64,000 bases of DNA from contig NC_072790.1 of assembly GCF_028583425.1 (NCBI RefSeq), positions 12,320,552-12,384,551 of the forward strand, read 5' to 3'. Made by a program: the position numbers and the translations under genes. Positions 1 through 11,460 of this stretch are shown here, piece after piece. Numbering within the stretch: position 1 is the first letter of the stretch; each line of letters starts with the position of its first letter. The stretch comes from Eublepharis macularius (lineage: Eukaryota; Chordata; Lepidosauria; Squamata; Eublepharidae). The notes under the pieces are model-generated. The model did not search any database and was not told the origin of the DNA. It saw only the letters and a program-made list of their open reading frames with translations.

Positions 1-611
1 GGACCCAAAGGGTGGGAAGTTTCCCTATAATTAGTAGTGTCCATTTTTGAATAGCCACTTCTGCCAATTGCTACCTTTGTGTGAACACCTTGAACTGTAT
101 GGATCTCTAATAAAATCTACTTCAACCAATGTACCTGAGTGCTTGCTGTGAGGGACTTGGGGATCTAACTGCCAAGGACTGACGCCCAGTCTTACTTGTG
201 GAAAAGCTCCAATGCAAGGTAAGGTGTGCATTTATGGAAACACTTACAGCATGGGTCCCATGAAAAACCCCCACACCAGCACCAGCTGCTGCCTGGAACA
301 CATGGCTCTGTGACCCAGAAGCTCCGTCTCTTCAGTGTCAGGCTGTTCTTCCCACCACATGAAGCTACCAATACCCACAATTAGAGGAGAGCTTGTGACT
401 TACTGATGGGGCCCAGGATTTACTTCCTGGAGGTTCCCCTCGCCGCTACCCATCAAAAGGAGCTCAGATAGCTGGGGATGAGAAAGGCTCTTCTCTGCAT
501 TGATCCTGGAGAGTTCTCTCCATGGAAAGCAAACTAGATGGACCGATCTTCTGACTCATTAGAAGCCAGATTCATGTATCTGTAATTTGCCTTGGCAATC
601 GCTTGTACCTG
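1..611. other. Intergenic, nothing recognised
   Basis: No open frame here looks like a protein and no family could be named. A polyadenylation-like AATAAA lies near 110. This could be the edge of an old interspersed repeat that enters from the left, but no second end or target-site duplication is visible. Confidence 0.4.
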
Positions 612-619
612 GTGGGAAC

Positions 620-1339
620 TAGAGATGGGCACGAACAGAAAAAAAAAAACGAACATGATGTTCATTGTTTGTTGCCATCCACAAACAGGGACTCACGAAC
701 AACCACGAACATGGCCCTGTTCACGAACATGTTCATGGTTGGCTGTTCGTGGGGGCCAGCAGGCTCTCCTCCAGCCATCATCCAAGTCAAGATCCCTACT
801 GCACCACTCCCAGAAACCTGACCTGAGCAGGCAGCAGGAAAGGTACCAATAATAAATAATAGCTTGGCTCAGAGCCTGGCAGAAACCCTGGAACTTGAAG
901 GGGTAGATCCCTATCTCACTACACACAAAGAAAATTCAAGCTCCAATACACTCTATCAAAATGCCAACAGCAGCTGTCTCTCCCTCTCCAAAGCCAGAGC
1001 TGGGAGCCCCCCTCCCCCCTGGTCTTTCTTCCCTTGTCACAAATTTGGAGCTCCACACTTGAAAGGAAGACCTGCCTATCAAGCTAAATTGGGCTTAGAT
1101 TGGGGTTTCCAGGACAACAGCAGGAGTTTAGACAGAGTTCAGACAATCCCTGCCTAAGTTGCCAAGGGAATTGATTGCAGGTGCCAGACTGTCTGGCTTG
1201 ACAAACAGCAACGAATGAGGCGTGCAACGACCACCTGTTCGTTTAGAATGGGGCCTCATAAACAGCTTTTTCACAAACAGCCAATTGGGCTGTTTGTGGC
1301 TTTTGGGGGGGTTTGTATTGCTGTTCGTGCCCATCTCTA
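620..1339. mobile_element. Non-autonomous hAT element, copy 1
   Basis: The ends are inverted repeats: TAGAGATGGGCACGAAC on the left and its complement on the right. An 8-bp target-site duplication flanks it (GTGGGAAC at 612-619, GTGGCAAC at 1340-1347, one mismatch), which is diagnostic of the hAT superfamily. The 720-bp body has no transposase. Its interior matches the copy at 10411-11127, including blocks rich in CGAAC/GTTCG near both ends. It was presumably moved in trans by an Ac-type hAT transposase not encoded here. Confidence 0.88.
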
Positions 1340-1349
1340 GTGGCAACAT

Positions 1350-1560
1350 CAGCTGCTGTGGCATAGAGGTTGGGCTGCGAATCAGCACTCTGCTGGTTCA
1401 AAAAAATCCCACTCCTGCCATGAGCTCAGCAGGTGGTCTTGGGCAAGCCACTCCTTTCGGCCCAGCTCCCTAGCTATATCGTGGGGACAATAATAACAGT
1501 GACTTTGCTCACCTCTCTGACTCGGGCACTAATCTGTCCAGAATGGTAGTATATAAGCAC
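1350..1560 (+). mobile_element. MIR/CORE-like tRNA SINE
   Basis: A degraded tRNA-like head (CATAGAGGTTGGGCTG, then a GGTTC-like B box) is followed by the MIR-type core: CTTGGGCAAGCCACTCCT, a CAGCTCCC block and GGGGACAATAATAAC. It ends in AGTATATAAGCACACTGTT. It is the same family as the copy that ends the tandem array near 21060. Dead SINE; no coding capacity. Confidence 0.75.
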
Positions 1561-1627
1561 ACTGTTAACACAAGAACAGCAACACATGAGAACCCAAGCA
1601 GAGTAACCCTTCTGGCTGAAGGGAAGA

Positions 1628-1805
1628 CATTAAGCTGCCTTTTACTGAGTCAGATCCTTAGTCTATTAGGGTCAGTACGGTCACCTCTGCCTGGGAGTGA
1701 CTCTCCAGGCAGAAGTCTTTCCCATAACCATACTACCCCATCTTTAAACTGGAGGTGGCAGGAATAGAACCTGGGACCTTCAGCACACGAAGAGGCTCTG
1801 CCACT
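1628..1805 (-). mobile_element. Squam1-type tRNA SINE, minus strand
   Basis: Read on the minus strand, the head is GGCCCAGTGGCAGAGC, followed by a B box within AGGTCCCAGGTTCTATTCC. The body then runs through a CTGCCTGGAGAG block to a tail resembling CTGACTCAGTAAAAGGCAGC. This is the layout of the common squamate SINE whose intact copies begin with a GTGGCTCAGTGGTAGAGCA head. It is diverged, so it is an old copy. Confidence 0.72.
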
Positions 1806-3673
1806 GGGCCCAGCCCCTCCCTTAATACAAACCAGACTTAAAACTTAGGATTAGCACAGGTGTCAATGAAAAATGGTTCCAATTAAACCAAAGTCACATG
1901 GGAAACCGAAACAGAAAAATGGCTCAGTGCTTATCAGTGTGGGTTGGCACACAGCCACTGGCCCTGCCTACAAAGGAATGCCTTAACAATTCTTCCCCTC
2001 GACTTTCTCCACTCCAGTCATTTCTGTGTCTTCTTGCTTTGCTCTTGTGTCCCTTTCAGTTTTACAGCTTTGACTTGGCAAACAAAAGCTGGTTGTTCTG
2101 TACATACCGGAGGCATTCCTGTTCTTTTCAGTATTAAAAAAGGAGCTCCCTTGAAGCGACTCTCTGACTATCGCTGTCAGAGGATGTCCGGCGGCTGGCA
2201 CAGATTCAAAAGGACATGGCAAAATCTCTGAAGGGAAGAGAAACTGGCTTTGCAAGTTCAAAGGCCAAAAAATGACAGTCTCCTTTCCTCTATCTCTTCC
2301 CCTGTAGGAAGCATTAATGCTTCAAGACAACTGGGGTCTGTACCTCAGGCCAACTGTTGTTTGCTGTGCACAGTATATTTATCATTGTTTTTGTTATTAG
2401 CAGGATTTAGCCAACGGTATGTACTTTTAAGCTCTACTGATGATGATCAGAAGAAGATAAGCTTTTACTCCAACCCTGATCTCCATGAGATGGGGCGGGG
2501 AATGACTTTGGGCAAAAATTACTGTGAAGCAATGGGAGGTACTTCCTGTTGTCACCTATGTGCATGTCAGACTGCCTTCCGGCTAAATGAATCACACCAG
2601 ACACCTTTTTGGGTTAGGAATGGCCACAACTTTATTGATTACAGCTGGATGGAGCATTGGCCTGGCATCTGGGCATGGATCCCTGTTGGCACTGGAGGCC
2701 TGGCTGCCAACCGATGCATCACCCGCCAGCCTCCCGCTGGCACACCTCGGCACATGTTGTTCCATCGCTGGCCCTGCCTGGAGACCCTTGCTTCCAGATC
2801 CATCGGGGTGAGCAGTCCCGAAGGCCCACTCACCCTGTTGGGATCCAGACCAATGCCTCAAAACCGTCAAACCCATACAGTTGTAACAGTGCCCCCCATC
2901 AGTCCATAATCAGTGGAGGGTGGGAGGGGAACATGCTGCTCCTGCGGATGTCCAACTGGAATGGTGCTGACCACGCGGCTGGCCGAAGAAGGGTGGACAC
3001 GCCTCCACTGCGCCTTGCACCCGGTGCCAACCCAGCCTGCTGGTGAGTCACCAAGCTTCCTTTATTATGGCTTGATCCAGCATTCATAGCTACATATATT
3101 ACACAAATTTAAGAGAGGAAGAGTTCTCAGTGAGTTTAATTTGGTGCAAAAGGTGGTTGTGGCTGCACACGCAAAGCATGTATGCAAGTATTAAGATCCC
3201 GATGCCCTCCAGTTTGACCCCTCAGGGACCTGGCACCCTAGTGGTATGAGAAGTGGTGAATTGGCAGTTGCCCATTTGATTTGAGCACATGGCACCTGCA
3301 TTGCTGTGCTCTTTCTCCCTAGGACTCTTCCATTCCCCCCCCCACCCTAGTCTGTCCTACAAGGAAAGAATAAGGTGGGGTCCTCATGTTTTCCTCACTT
3401 CTCAATCTTGGAGGGCCAGTGGGCACTTCTGTAATTGTGAGGAATGGGTAGAACCACAAACTGACTGCTCTGGGGGTGGGATCCCAAACTCCCGAAATAT
3501 CGGGAGCCTGCAAGATGGAAGCAGCTGGTTTGGAACGAATGCTCATTAGATGCCTCCTAAATTTTTCTGAAGTGCCTTCTGCTCTAGTGAGGTGGAGGAG
3601 AAGGCTGTACAAACACTTGTCTTGGTGAAAAAGATGTTTTCCAAGTCAGAAGAGAATGGGCACCAGAAAACCC
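1806..3673. other. Intergenic, nothing recognised
   Basis: No conserved protein or RNA gene was recognised. A 219-codon open frame at 2250-2909 has no family features. Positions 2580-3080 include a minus-strand AATAAA near 2634 and may be the remnant of an old retroelement end; no family can be named. Confidence 0.35.
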
Positions 3674-3978
3674 AGGCTATTTCCACACGTCTTACCTGGG
3701 CCGTTTCCACACAGCTTACCTTATTCTGCAAAATAGCGAAATCTCGCACGAAATCTCGCAAGAAGACGCTGTTATCGCGCGAGAAGATGTGATAACAGTG
3801 TCTTCTCGCAAGATTTCGCGCGAGAGTTCACTATTTTGCAGAATAAGGCAAGCTGTGTGGAAATGGCCCTGCCTGCGGAACATCACGCGAAAGACCCAGA
3901 AGACACCGTCTTCTCACGCGAAATCATGCCAGGAAGACACTGCTATCCAGGAGTTTTGCGCAAAATCGAAACGGCCCC
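3674..3978. mobile_element. Nested palindromic DNA elements (CpG-rich hairpin family)
   Basis: An inner 172-bp inverted repeat (3698-3869) starts GGGCCGTTTCCACAC and ends with its complement. Its centre is rich in CGCGAGAAGA-type blocks that also pair with each other. It interrupts a related outer element that begins GGCTATTTCCACAC near 3676 and resumes as GCCTGCGGAACATC. Related copies lie at 61440-61646 and 63856 onward. No transposase is present. The target-site duplication is unclear, so the superfamily is not assigned. Confidence 0.72.
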
Positions 3979-4440
3979 AGTGGAAGACACCTGCTCATGG
4001 GTGCCATTTTGGGGACTTCTGGTCTAGCCTATTGTCAGGTAAGAATATGTAAGCTGTTAAAATGTAAATATATTCATAAGGCACTATTACAATTGGGAAA
4101 TGGCGCTTAGCTGTTCAGGCACTAGTATTACACCGCAATCCAACACAGAATTAATCCCGTCTCAGGCAACTGAAACCAACGGGCTTTGATTGAAGTAAGT
4201 CTGCACAGGTTGGCACCACTAATACTCTTGAAAGATATATGGAGGGAATTATTAAAAAGGAATAGAAGGACATTTCATTGTTTAAAAATGCCTTCAACTG
4301 AATGAATGATTTGTAGTGCTCAGCCCTAGAATCTTTAGCAAGCTGACTTTCAATATAATATGAAGACATCGGCTACTTAATTGTTTATCTCCCTTCCCTA
4401 GTGGCCTTGCTGTTTGTGCTTTATATATTTCAGCCTCATT
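3979..4440. other. Intergenic, nothing recognised
   Basis: AT-rich sequence between two mobile elements. No gene or repeat family was recognised. Confidence 0.4.
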
Positions 4441-4519
4441 TAGAATCAAAGAGTTGCAAGGGGTCTTACAGACCATGTAGTCCAGCCCCCCCCTCCCCAA
4501 TGCAGAAATAGCCTAAAGC

Positions 4520-5838
4520 CAGAGGCGGATCTACTGTGAAACTAATGAAGCTTAAGCTTCAGGGCCCCGAATCCCAGAAGGCCCCTGAAGCAACTTTTTT
4601 TTAAAAGAGTTAATTTTTCAATAAAAATTAATGGAGTTTTTAAAAAGTGTTTGTTATTAAAATAAGGCTATTTTAGTGGTAGAATCGTAAGCCAATGGTT
4701 GAAGTACTTAATATTGACCTCAGAACGGAGCGTGCTCAGTGTTGCAGCTTCCCCTAAAGTGGGCTGGTTGTACCCTGCAGCCGAACAGTCCAGCCTGGCC
4801 CAGGAAGAAGCAACAGCACCAGAAGGGGGCGGGGAAAGGCCTGCACAGATCTTGTCGTTTCAAGGCCTGCTTTGGATTATTGCAGGTAAATGTTGGTCAC
4901 CTTTGCAATTATGAGAGATCTTTTAAAACAAAGGTGAAGTTACTTCTTGGAAACTTCCTAGGAAATTTCTGTTCACACAAGTAACTTTGACATGTGAGAT
5001 AACCCAGTACAGCAATTTTAATCAAAATCTGAGATGTAGTGGTTACACTTTTTTTAAAAAATTGTGATCTGCCATGGAACAACCCCATTGAAGAAGATAA
5101 CAGTAGTTACCTAGACCTTGCTGGTGGGAAGGGACTCACGGTATGGCCCATTTTCATGGGCTCCACCCCGCCTCCCTGTTTTCTGCCATTTGGGTCTTGA
5201 GGTCCTTGCAAGGTCAGCAAGGCCCTTTGGACCTAGGGTTCCCATTCCCCTGCCAGGGGTGGGGGATCCTCTGATCCCACCCTTTCACCCCGCGACCACT
5301 TACTTGGCCAGTGGAGGGTGCGCTCCCTGGGGCACCCCCTCCTGGGGGGCACAGCATGCCCCGAGGTAGGGGGCATGCTCCCATGCTGCAAGAGTGGGCT
5401 ACAGCAGCGGCACCAAGAGCAGGCCACTCTCACCGCTGCCATGGTCCGCTCTTGCCACCGCTGCCACCGTGTCCCACTCTCACCGTTGTGGCCACTTTGC
5501 GCCAAACAAGAGTGGGCCATGGCTGGGATGAAAGCAGCCCGCACCAGTGAGGACAAGGGCCCCCTTTGGCCCGGGGATGCCCTTTGACCCCTGTGTGATG
5601 ACATCACTCCTGAAAATGATGCCATCACGTGAGCTAGGAGAACGAACCCGGAGGTAAGTGCTGGCTCCCAATCCCCTGCCGAGAGAGCCCAGGGGCCTGG
5701 GCATCTCCCATTGAGGGACTCCAGGTCCCTGGCAACCCTATTTGGACCTTGTTGGATGTTGCCCTATTGTTGCTGCTTGTAAAGGGGTCCCCATAACAGT
5801 TCAAGCTTCAAGGCCCCAAAAATGTAGATCCACCCCTG
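4520..5838. mobile_element. hAT-type DNA element inserted in CR1
   Basis: The termini CAGAGGCGGATCTAC (left) and GTAGATCCACCCCTG (right) are imperfect inverted repeats. A perfect 8-bp duplication CCTAAAGC flanks them at 4512-4519 and 5839-5846, and the CR1 sequence resumes exactly after it. Subterminal AAGCTTCAGGGCCCC and its inverted partner extend the similarity. The 1,319-bp body has no transposase frame, and a GC-rich repeat (about 5118-5745) sits inside it. Confidence 0.88.
5118..5745. repeat. GC-rich interspersed repeat inside the hAT element
   Basis: The segment ends GTCCCTGGCAACCCTA and carries a TGATGACATCACTCC block and CCACTTACTTGGCCAG. These are hallmarks of the GC-rich family that dominates 14640-19690. 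GACCTTG is found just outside both ends (about 5113 and 5750), a possible short target duplication. GC content is far above the AT-rich hAT sequence on each side. Confidence 0.6.
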
Positions 5839-6229
5839 CCTAAAGCATATGCAACAAGGATTCATCCAGCTGCTCCCAGAATGCCAATGAGGGGGAACCC
5901 ACCACATCCCCAGGCAACCAATTCAATTGCTGAATTACTCTTATCATGAAGAAGTTTTCCTATTGTCCAGCCAGTACCTTCCCTCCTGTAGTTTAAACCC
6001 ATTGTTTCAAGTCCTATCCTCTGTTGCCGACAGGAACAGCTCCCTTCCCTCCCCTAAGTGACAGCCTTTTAAATACCTAAAGAGAGCGATCACATCTCCC
6101 CTCAACCTCCCCTGCTCCAGACTGAACATTCCCAGGTCCCTCAGTCTTTCCTCTTGGGGCTTGGTCTCCAGGCCCTTCATTATCCTGCTTGCTCTCCTCT
6201 GCACCCGCTCCAATTTGTCCACATCCTTT

Positions 6230-6590
6230 TTTTTTTGTAAATTATTTTTATTAGGTTTTTATAATGGGGAAGAGGATTACAAAAAGAAAAAAACATTTCA
6301 GTAACAGATTTGTGTACAAGACCTTCATTGTGTAATCAATGCTTCAAAAAAGAAAAGAAAAAGAAAAAGAATTTTTTCCCCAGTAAAACCATCAATCCAT
6401 AAATTAAGAAAGCCACTGCATAACCCAGCTATCACCCCTTATACCTTCAACCTTCCTTTTTAATCTCTCCAATCATTATTTAATTTCTTTGACAGCAATC
6501 CCACGATCCAGTAAGCCTGTCACTCGGTCATAGGAGGAGGTTGGTCTGGCAGGACCTGTGGGGGACAAACCCATCCTGACTTCTCCATAT
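6230..6590 (-). mobile_element. Poly(A)-tailed LINE-like 3' end, minus strand
   Basis: A poly(T) run at 6226-6237 opens the segment. On the minus strand this is a poly(A) tail preceded by CCTAATAAAAATAATTTAC, with an AATAAA signal. The rest is AT-rich with A-rich runs, as in L1-type 3' UTRs. It interrupts the CR1 copy. The exact family is not recognised. Confidence 0.45.
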
Positions 6591-7045
6591 CACCATGTTG
6601 TCCATCAAGGGATCCCATTCCCCTGGTGGGGGCAGGGATCCCCTGCTTTCACCCCCCACCCCCCACCCCTGCCTCCACTTACCTGGCCGGCAGCGGAGGA
6701 AGGCATGGGAACAGGCCTCTCGGGGGCGCTACCGGGACAGCACAGCAATGTCACTCTCAGGAGTGACGTCATCGCACTGACCCGAGAGCGCTCCTGTGCT
6801 TCGCAGCGGGCCAATTTTGTCCCCAAATGGGTTTGTTTTGGTTCGTTTGAGACCCAAAACAGCCTGCAGCAAAGCGCACATGTGCCCCCCCTGCACCTGA
6901 GCAATGGCATCACTTCCCAGAAGTGACGTCATCACAGGGCATGGGGGTGCATGTGTGCGATGCATCATGGGGCACCACTAGAGTAAGCACCAGGTCCCTC
7001 GCCTCCTGCCAGGACAATAGGAGGACCTGGTAACACTGTGCATGC
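6590..7045. repeat. GC-rich interspersed repeat with two CRE palindromes
   Basis: It shares TCCCATTCCCCTGG, CCACTTACCTGGCCGGC and CCAGAAGTGACGTCATCAC blocks with the family at 15237-19690. Two perfect TGACGTCA octamers occur at 6764-6771 and 6924-6931. No coding potential. Confidence 0.6.
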
Positions 7046-7151
7046 AGATTGACAACTTTAATGTCTGCTTAAGTATCTTCCCTGGGACAGAGGTGAGGCT
7101 GACTGGCCTGTAGTTCCCAGGATCACTCTTTCCCCCCTGCTTGAAAACTCA

Positions 7152-7269
7152 GGGCCAAGCTACAAGTGACGAATGACACTTGAACAGCAAGTGTATTTCT
7201 CCCTGTTCACTTGCCCTCCACTCAATCCACTTGCTGTTCAAGTGTCATTTGTCACTTGTAGCTTGGCCC
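7152..7269. mobile_element. 118-bp palindromic MITE (short form), copy 1
   Basis: An almost perfect hairpin. The left arm begins GGGCCAAGCTACAAGTGACG and the right arm is its complement. The same 118-bp length recurs at 11881-11998 and 13958-14075. The terminal 18 bases are shared with the 202-bp family (GAGCCAAGCTACAAGTGACG), so both are probably mobilised by one PIF/Harbinger-like transposase. Here it splits the CR1 copy, so it is the younger insertion. Confidence 0.85.
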
Positions 7270-7870
7270 TGAGATGACATTGGCTCTCCTCCAGTCTTCT
7301 GGCACATCACCTGTCCTCCAAGAGGCCTGGAAGATGATCAACAAAGGGTTTGCAAGGTGTTTTGAAGGCTCTTTAAGCACTCTTGGGTGCACCCCATCTG
7401 GCCCGGGGGATTTGTACACATCCAGTGCATAGAGGTGCTTCTCCACAACTTCTCTGCCCATGTCAACCAGCGGCGCTGAAGCCACGCTTTGCCTGCTACC
7501 CTCTCTAGGTGGGCCTGTTCTCTCCTTCAGGGAGAAAACTGGGGGAAATAGGCATTGAGCCTGCCTGCCTTCTCTCTGTCCTCAGTCAGAGTTTCTCCAC
7601 ATTCACCCAGCAATGGGGGTATCGCCCCCGTCACTTTCCGTTTGCTCCTCACATATCCGAAGAATGTCTTTTTGTTGTGGCGAGCCCCCCCTGGCCATCT
7701 CAGCTCATTTTGAACTTTGGCCTCTCCGATGGCTGCCCCACAGTGCCTAGCTACCCCTAGATGCTCCTCTCTGGATCCATTTCCTTCCCTCCATTTCTTG
7801 CACATCTCCTTTTTCTTCCTGAGCTCGTCACAGAGCTCACCACAGAGCTCATCCACACTGGCTTCTTAGA

Positions 7871-8160
7871 TCCTCTGGCACATTTTCATCTTGCTAGAAT
7901 AGCGATAGCTTGAGCCCTCAAGAGTTCTTCTTTTAGAAGAGCCCGCCCTACACTCGTTCCTTTCTCTTCCAGCATTCTTGTCCATGGAATAATTCTCATC
8001 ATACCTCTAAGTTTATTAAATTCTGCCCTACTAAATTCTAAGATGCTTATTTGACTACAAACTCCCTGGGTACCCCATAGCCAAAGGAATTCTAGGGGGA
8101 CATAATCACTTTTCCCTCTGGCTGCCACCACCTTACCCCATTAACTGACTCTTTCTTGAT
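7871..8160 (-). repeat. Probable LINE-derived segment
   Basis: The sequence continues directly from the CR1 reverse-transcriptase block and contains minus-strand patches such as LLKEELLRAQAIAI that resemble LINE-derived reptile repeats. I cannot assign it firmly. Confidence 0.35.
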
Positions 8161-10402
8161 AGAGAGTTCATTTTGATATACGTTCCTCCTGGAGATGCAG
8201 TTTTCTTATTCAGCTAATCAAAAGGGGGGCAGGAGGCAGGGGGAGCCTTGGTTTTAAAATATGGGTTTTGAAGGTTCATAGAGCAGCAGTTACCTATTTT
8301 TAACTATGAGTGAAAGTGGAATTCTGTCTTTCCTGGTATAAAGGACACATTCGAAATAATAAAAGGCTTAAAAATCTTGAACTGATTACTTAACAGTAGT
8401 CATGTCACAACAAAGTATGTATTCATTGCACATTACTGTTCAAGATCTGTGTTTGCTTTGGCTCCAATATGTATGTTAGGCATCAAAATAAAACAGTTAA
8501 CATATAATTTGTAGCAAAACATAAAGAGAGACAGGAAGGAGGGAAAAAAGAGTTGATATAAATGGGCTTGATATATTTTGATTGATGGCATCATGAATTT
8601 AATTCCTCATCAGCTGGGGGAAATGGTGTAAAAGCTTTGATTTTTAAGATCTTCGCTCTCCTTTGTATACCCATAGAAAATTTGGACTCCTTAACCTTTA
8701 AATTAAAGGGAATATTGATTTATTTTCTTTAAAGTAGTCTTTAAATTAAAGGGAATGTTGATTTATTTTAAGTATTTATACCCCACTTTCCTCCAGAAAG
8801 TACCCAAAGCATTATAGAAGACATTTACAGGATTATTTTATATACTTGATTTGGCATGTATTTTCTCAATGTAACAATTTTAGTTGCTTTGGGTTTTTTC
8901 TTTTTATGCAAATATGTATATTTTTTCTATGTATGTAAAATATCTTCTATAAAATAAAATTAAAGACATCAAAAAAAGGAAATAATAAAGACATTGAAAA
9001 CAAACAAATAAATAAACCAGAACCAAACAAGGACATGTCAAGGGAGGGGTCCTGGATTCATGGACTGGCCTGACTAAAGCCACAGGCTGCAAGCCATAGG
9101 AACGAATGGTTACAGGGCAAAGAGCCCTTGGTCCAAGGCCTCTGGTCACGCTCTAGCATTACAAAGGTACCTGAGATGGAAGAGAGAAGCAATCTTCAGC
9201 AAAGAGGTTTCTTCTTCCCTCCTTTCCTACTAAAAGGTACAGTTCTATGAAAACAGATTTTAAAATCACAACTGGCTTATTTGAGCCAACTTGTGGCCAC
9301 AGGCTCCACTGAACATGAGAATGATTATTCGGAGTTCAAATATAAATGATACAGAAGGATGTCAATCATATACCCATTGGTGCATCACTTTGAACTCCAA
9401 GAAGGGCAGCCCAGAATCTCACTGCAGTGCACGTCCTAGTTTTCATCACTCAACACTGAGAAAGACTTTGATGCCCCTCCGGGGGGGGGGGGGGAATTGT
9501 TCTACTTGAGCATCTTGCAAAAGGAAGAAAAAAACCAATATACTGAATTGGCTCTAAGGCAGAGATCAAGTCAGCTCAATCTTGGGTCAGCTTACATGTC
9601 CAAAGTCTTAGGAGCCACATGCAAAGGGATAAAGCATACCTGGTTGCAATTTTAACATCCGAATCTCCTTTTTAGCACGGACTATGAGCAAGGTGGGCAA
9701 CTCTAGCACGGGGGCCAGCCAGCAGCACACCAGACCATTTTTCTTGGCACATGGGGCCAGTTCCCCACCAAGGCACTCCGTGGCAGACTTACTGTGGCTC
9801 TGGCTGGTCTCTGTGCGTCTGGTCAAGTACAACCTTTGTATGCTCGTCTCTTTGGTTTAGCTGCACATCAGCGTCTTCACAGGTGGATATTGCAAGTCTA
9901 GGGCATTCAGGCCCCAAAGGCTGTTCTACCCCTGGGCTAGGACGTTACTGCATAGTACCACTGGGGCGCCCACTGCTAAGGTCATATACAAGCGACATGG
10001 TGACACTTTCTAACTCTGCCTGAGGATTTTCTAGCTTGTTGTCTGTCATTTAAAATGACAGACACTGCTGCACTGCCCTAACGGAAATCACCCTGGGATC
10101 ATACCATATGCTGCAGTCGGGGAAGTGAAGAGCCTCTTCGCTGTGCTAGCTGGCAGCATCTGCCAGTCAATCAGGGCTGCAGCATGGGCAGACACGTTAC
10201 TTTGCATGGATTTAGCAAAGGGATCAGTGAACCTCTATGGTGTACATTGTGCATTCCAATCCAAAGATTAATTGCACAAACATAATGAAGTTTAATTACT
10301 CTAAAACATTTTCTTGATTCTAGTCTGTGTCCAATGAAACCTAGAGCCTGAATTCTAAAGGTGCTTTTCTATAACTGACACAATCATTTTCCATAGCATG
10401 TA
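8161..10402. other. Intergenic, mostly unassigned
   Basis: AT-rich DNA without a credible gene. A short minus-strand SINE tail-like block lies near 8755-8815 (ATACCCCACTTTCCTCC). A G-run of about 15 lies near 9481-9495. Nothing else was recognised. Confidence 0.4.
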
Positions 10403-10410
10403 TTGATGAA

Positions 10411-11127
10411 TAGACATGGGCACGAACCAAAAAAAAAATAATGAACCCAGGGTTGGTGGTTCGGAGCCGTCGATGAACCCGAACTCATGAACCGTGACGA
10501 ACATTTCCCGTTGCCAAACCTGTTCACGGTTTCTGGTTCGTGGGGCTCAGAATTAGAGAGCCCATATTCACGGGAAGTATTTAGCAGGCTCTCCTCCAGC
10601 CAGCACTCAAGTTTGGTCAAGATTGCAATAGGGATCTTGGAGTTATACCCTCTCCAATCCAAAGCCATCAAGAAACTCCCACTCAATACAATTAGAGCAA
10701 CACAGGAGGTCCGTGGTTGACTGTAAGAGCTGCCTATCAGGGTTTGCAGGGATGAGATTGGAGTGCCCATGGCTACAGAACACCCCCTCCCCCCTGGGTG
10801 TCTTCTTCCAAGTTGTAACCACTTTGCAGCTCCATGGTTGGAAGGAAGACCTGCCAATCAAGGTAAGCTGGGCTTCCATTCAGGTTTCCAGGGCAACAGA
10901 AGGAATGCAGACAGAGTTCAGGCATTCCTCCGGCTCCATTTCCAAGAGAATTGATTGATGGCACCTGACTGTCTGGCTTCACAAACCACGAACATGCACA
11001 ACGAACTGGGCTTCTTACGAATGCTAGTTCATTGGACTTGGATGCTCACGAACTGCCAGATCGCGAACGGACAATTGAGCAGTTCATGGGTTTTTTGCAT
11101 TCATAATGAGGTTCATGCCCATGTCTA
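10411..11127. mobile_element. Non-autonomous hAT element, copy 2
   Basis: The ends TAGACATGGGCACGAACC and GTTCATGCCCATGTCTA are inverted repeats. A perfect 8-bp target duplication TTGATGAA lies at 10403-10410 and 11128-11135. The length (717 bp) and interior match the copy at 620-1339, for example GCAGACAGAGTTCAGGCA and CTGACTGTCTGGCTTCACAA. There is no transposase. Confidence 0.9.
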
Positions 11128-11159
11128 TTGATGAATACAAGTGCATAAGCCCACATCTA

Positions 11160-11460
11160 GGTAAAGGTAGTCCACTGTGCAAGCACTGAGTCATTACTGA
11201 CCCATGGGGGGACGTCGCACCACGACGTTTTCTTGGCAGAATTTTTATGGGGTGGTTTGCCATTGCCTTCCCCAGTCATCTACACTTTACCCCCAGGAAA
11301 CTGGGCACTCATTTTACTGATCTCGGAAGGATGGAAGGCTGAGTCAACCTTGAACCGGCTACCTGAACCTGGCTTCCAACAGGATCGAACTCAGGTCGTG
11401 TGACATTAGCAGAGTTTGGACTGCAGTACTGCAGTTTACCACTCTGCGCCACGGGGCAAT
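11160..11460 (-). mobile_element. Sauria SINE, minus strand, nearly full length
   Basis: Read in reverse: a tRNA-like head CCCGTGGCGCAGAGTGGTAA, a B box in GAGTTCGATCC, the CAGGTAGCCGGTTCAAGGTT block, the AAGGCAATGGCAAACCACCC block, a GACGTC-containing segment, and a tail ending CTTTACCT. A 14-bp target duplication TAAGCCCACATCTA (11146-11159 and 11461-11474) confirms a retroposition event. The Sauria SINE is squamate-specific and uses BovB-type LINE machinery. Confidence 0.92.

Larger units (their letters stand above)
4441..7870 (-). mobile_element. CR1 LINE, minus strand, broken and multiply interrupted
   Basis: Conceptual translation of the minus strand gives CR1 reverse-transcriptase landmarks. 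At 7527-7856 there is a TEDREKAGRLNAYF stretch like the TEDxEKAEVLNAFF of CR1. At 7252-7485 there are SPGPDGVHPRVLKE and TGDVPEDWRRANV. Near 7100-7125 the frame reads DPGNYRPVSLTS-like. At 6007-6222 the C-terminal block reads LERVQRRASRIMKGLE and later RDLGMFSLEQGRLRGD. The 3' end is the classic CR1 terminus at 4441-4519 (on the minus strand CTTGCAACTCTTTGATTCT). CR1 pieces occupy 4441-4519, 5839-6229, about 7046-7151 and 7270-7870. The part between the RT core and the C-terminal block is missing or displaced. The copy is a dead, 5'-truncated retroposon. Similar sequence at 7871-8160 may be more of it. Confidence 0.88.

Noticed and set aside
2250-2909. A 219-codon plus-strand open frame.
   Set aside because: No domain or homologue was recognised, cysteine and proline content is irregular, and other frames in the same place are also open. 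Treated as chance.
2580-3080. Possible end of an old LTR-type retroelement (minus-strand AATAAA near 2634); a similar hint at 1-200.
   Set aside because: No second end, no target duplication and no recognisable coding part. Not called.
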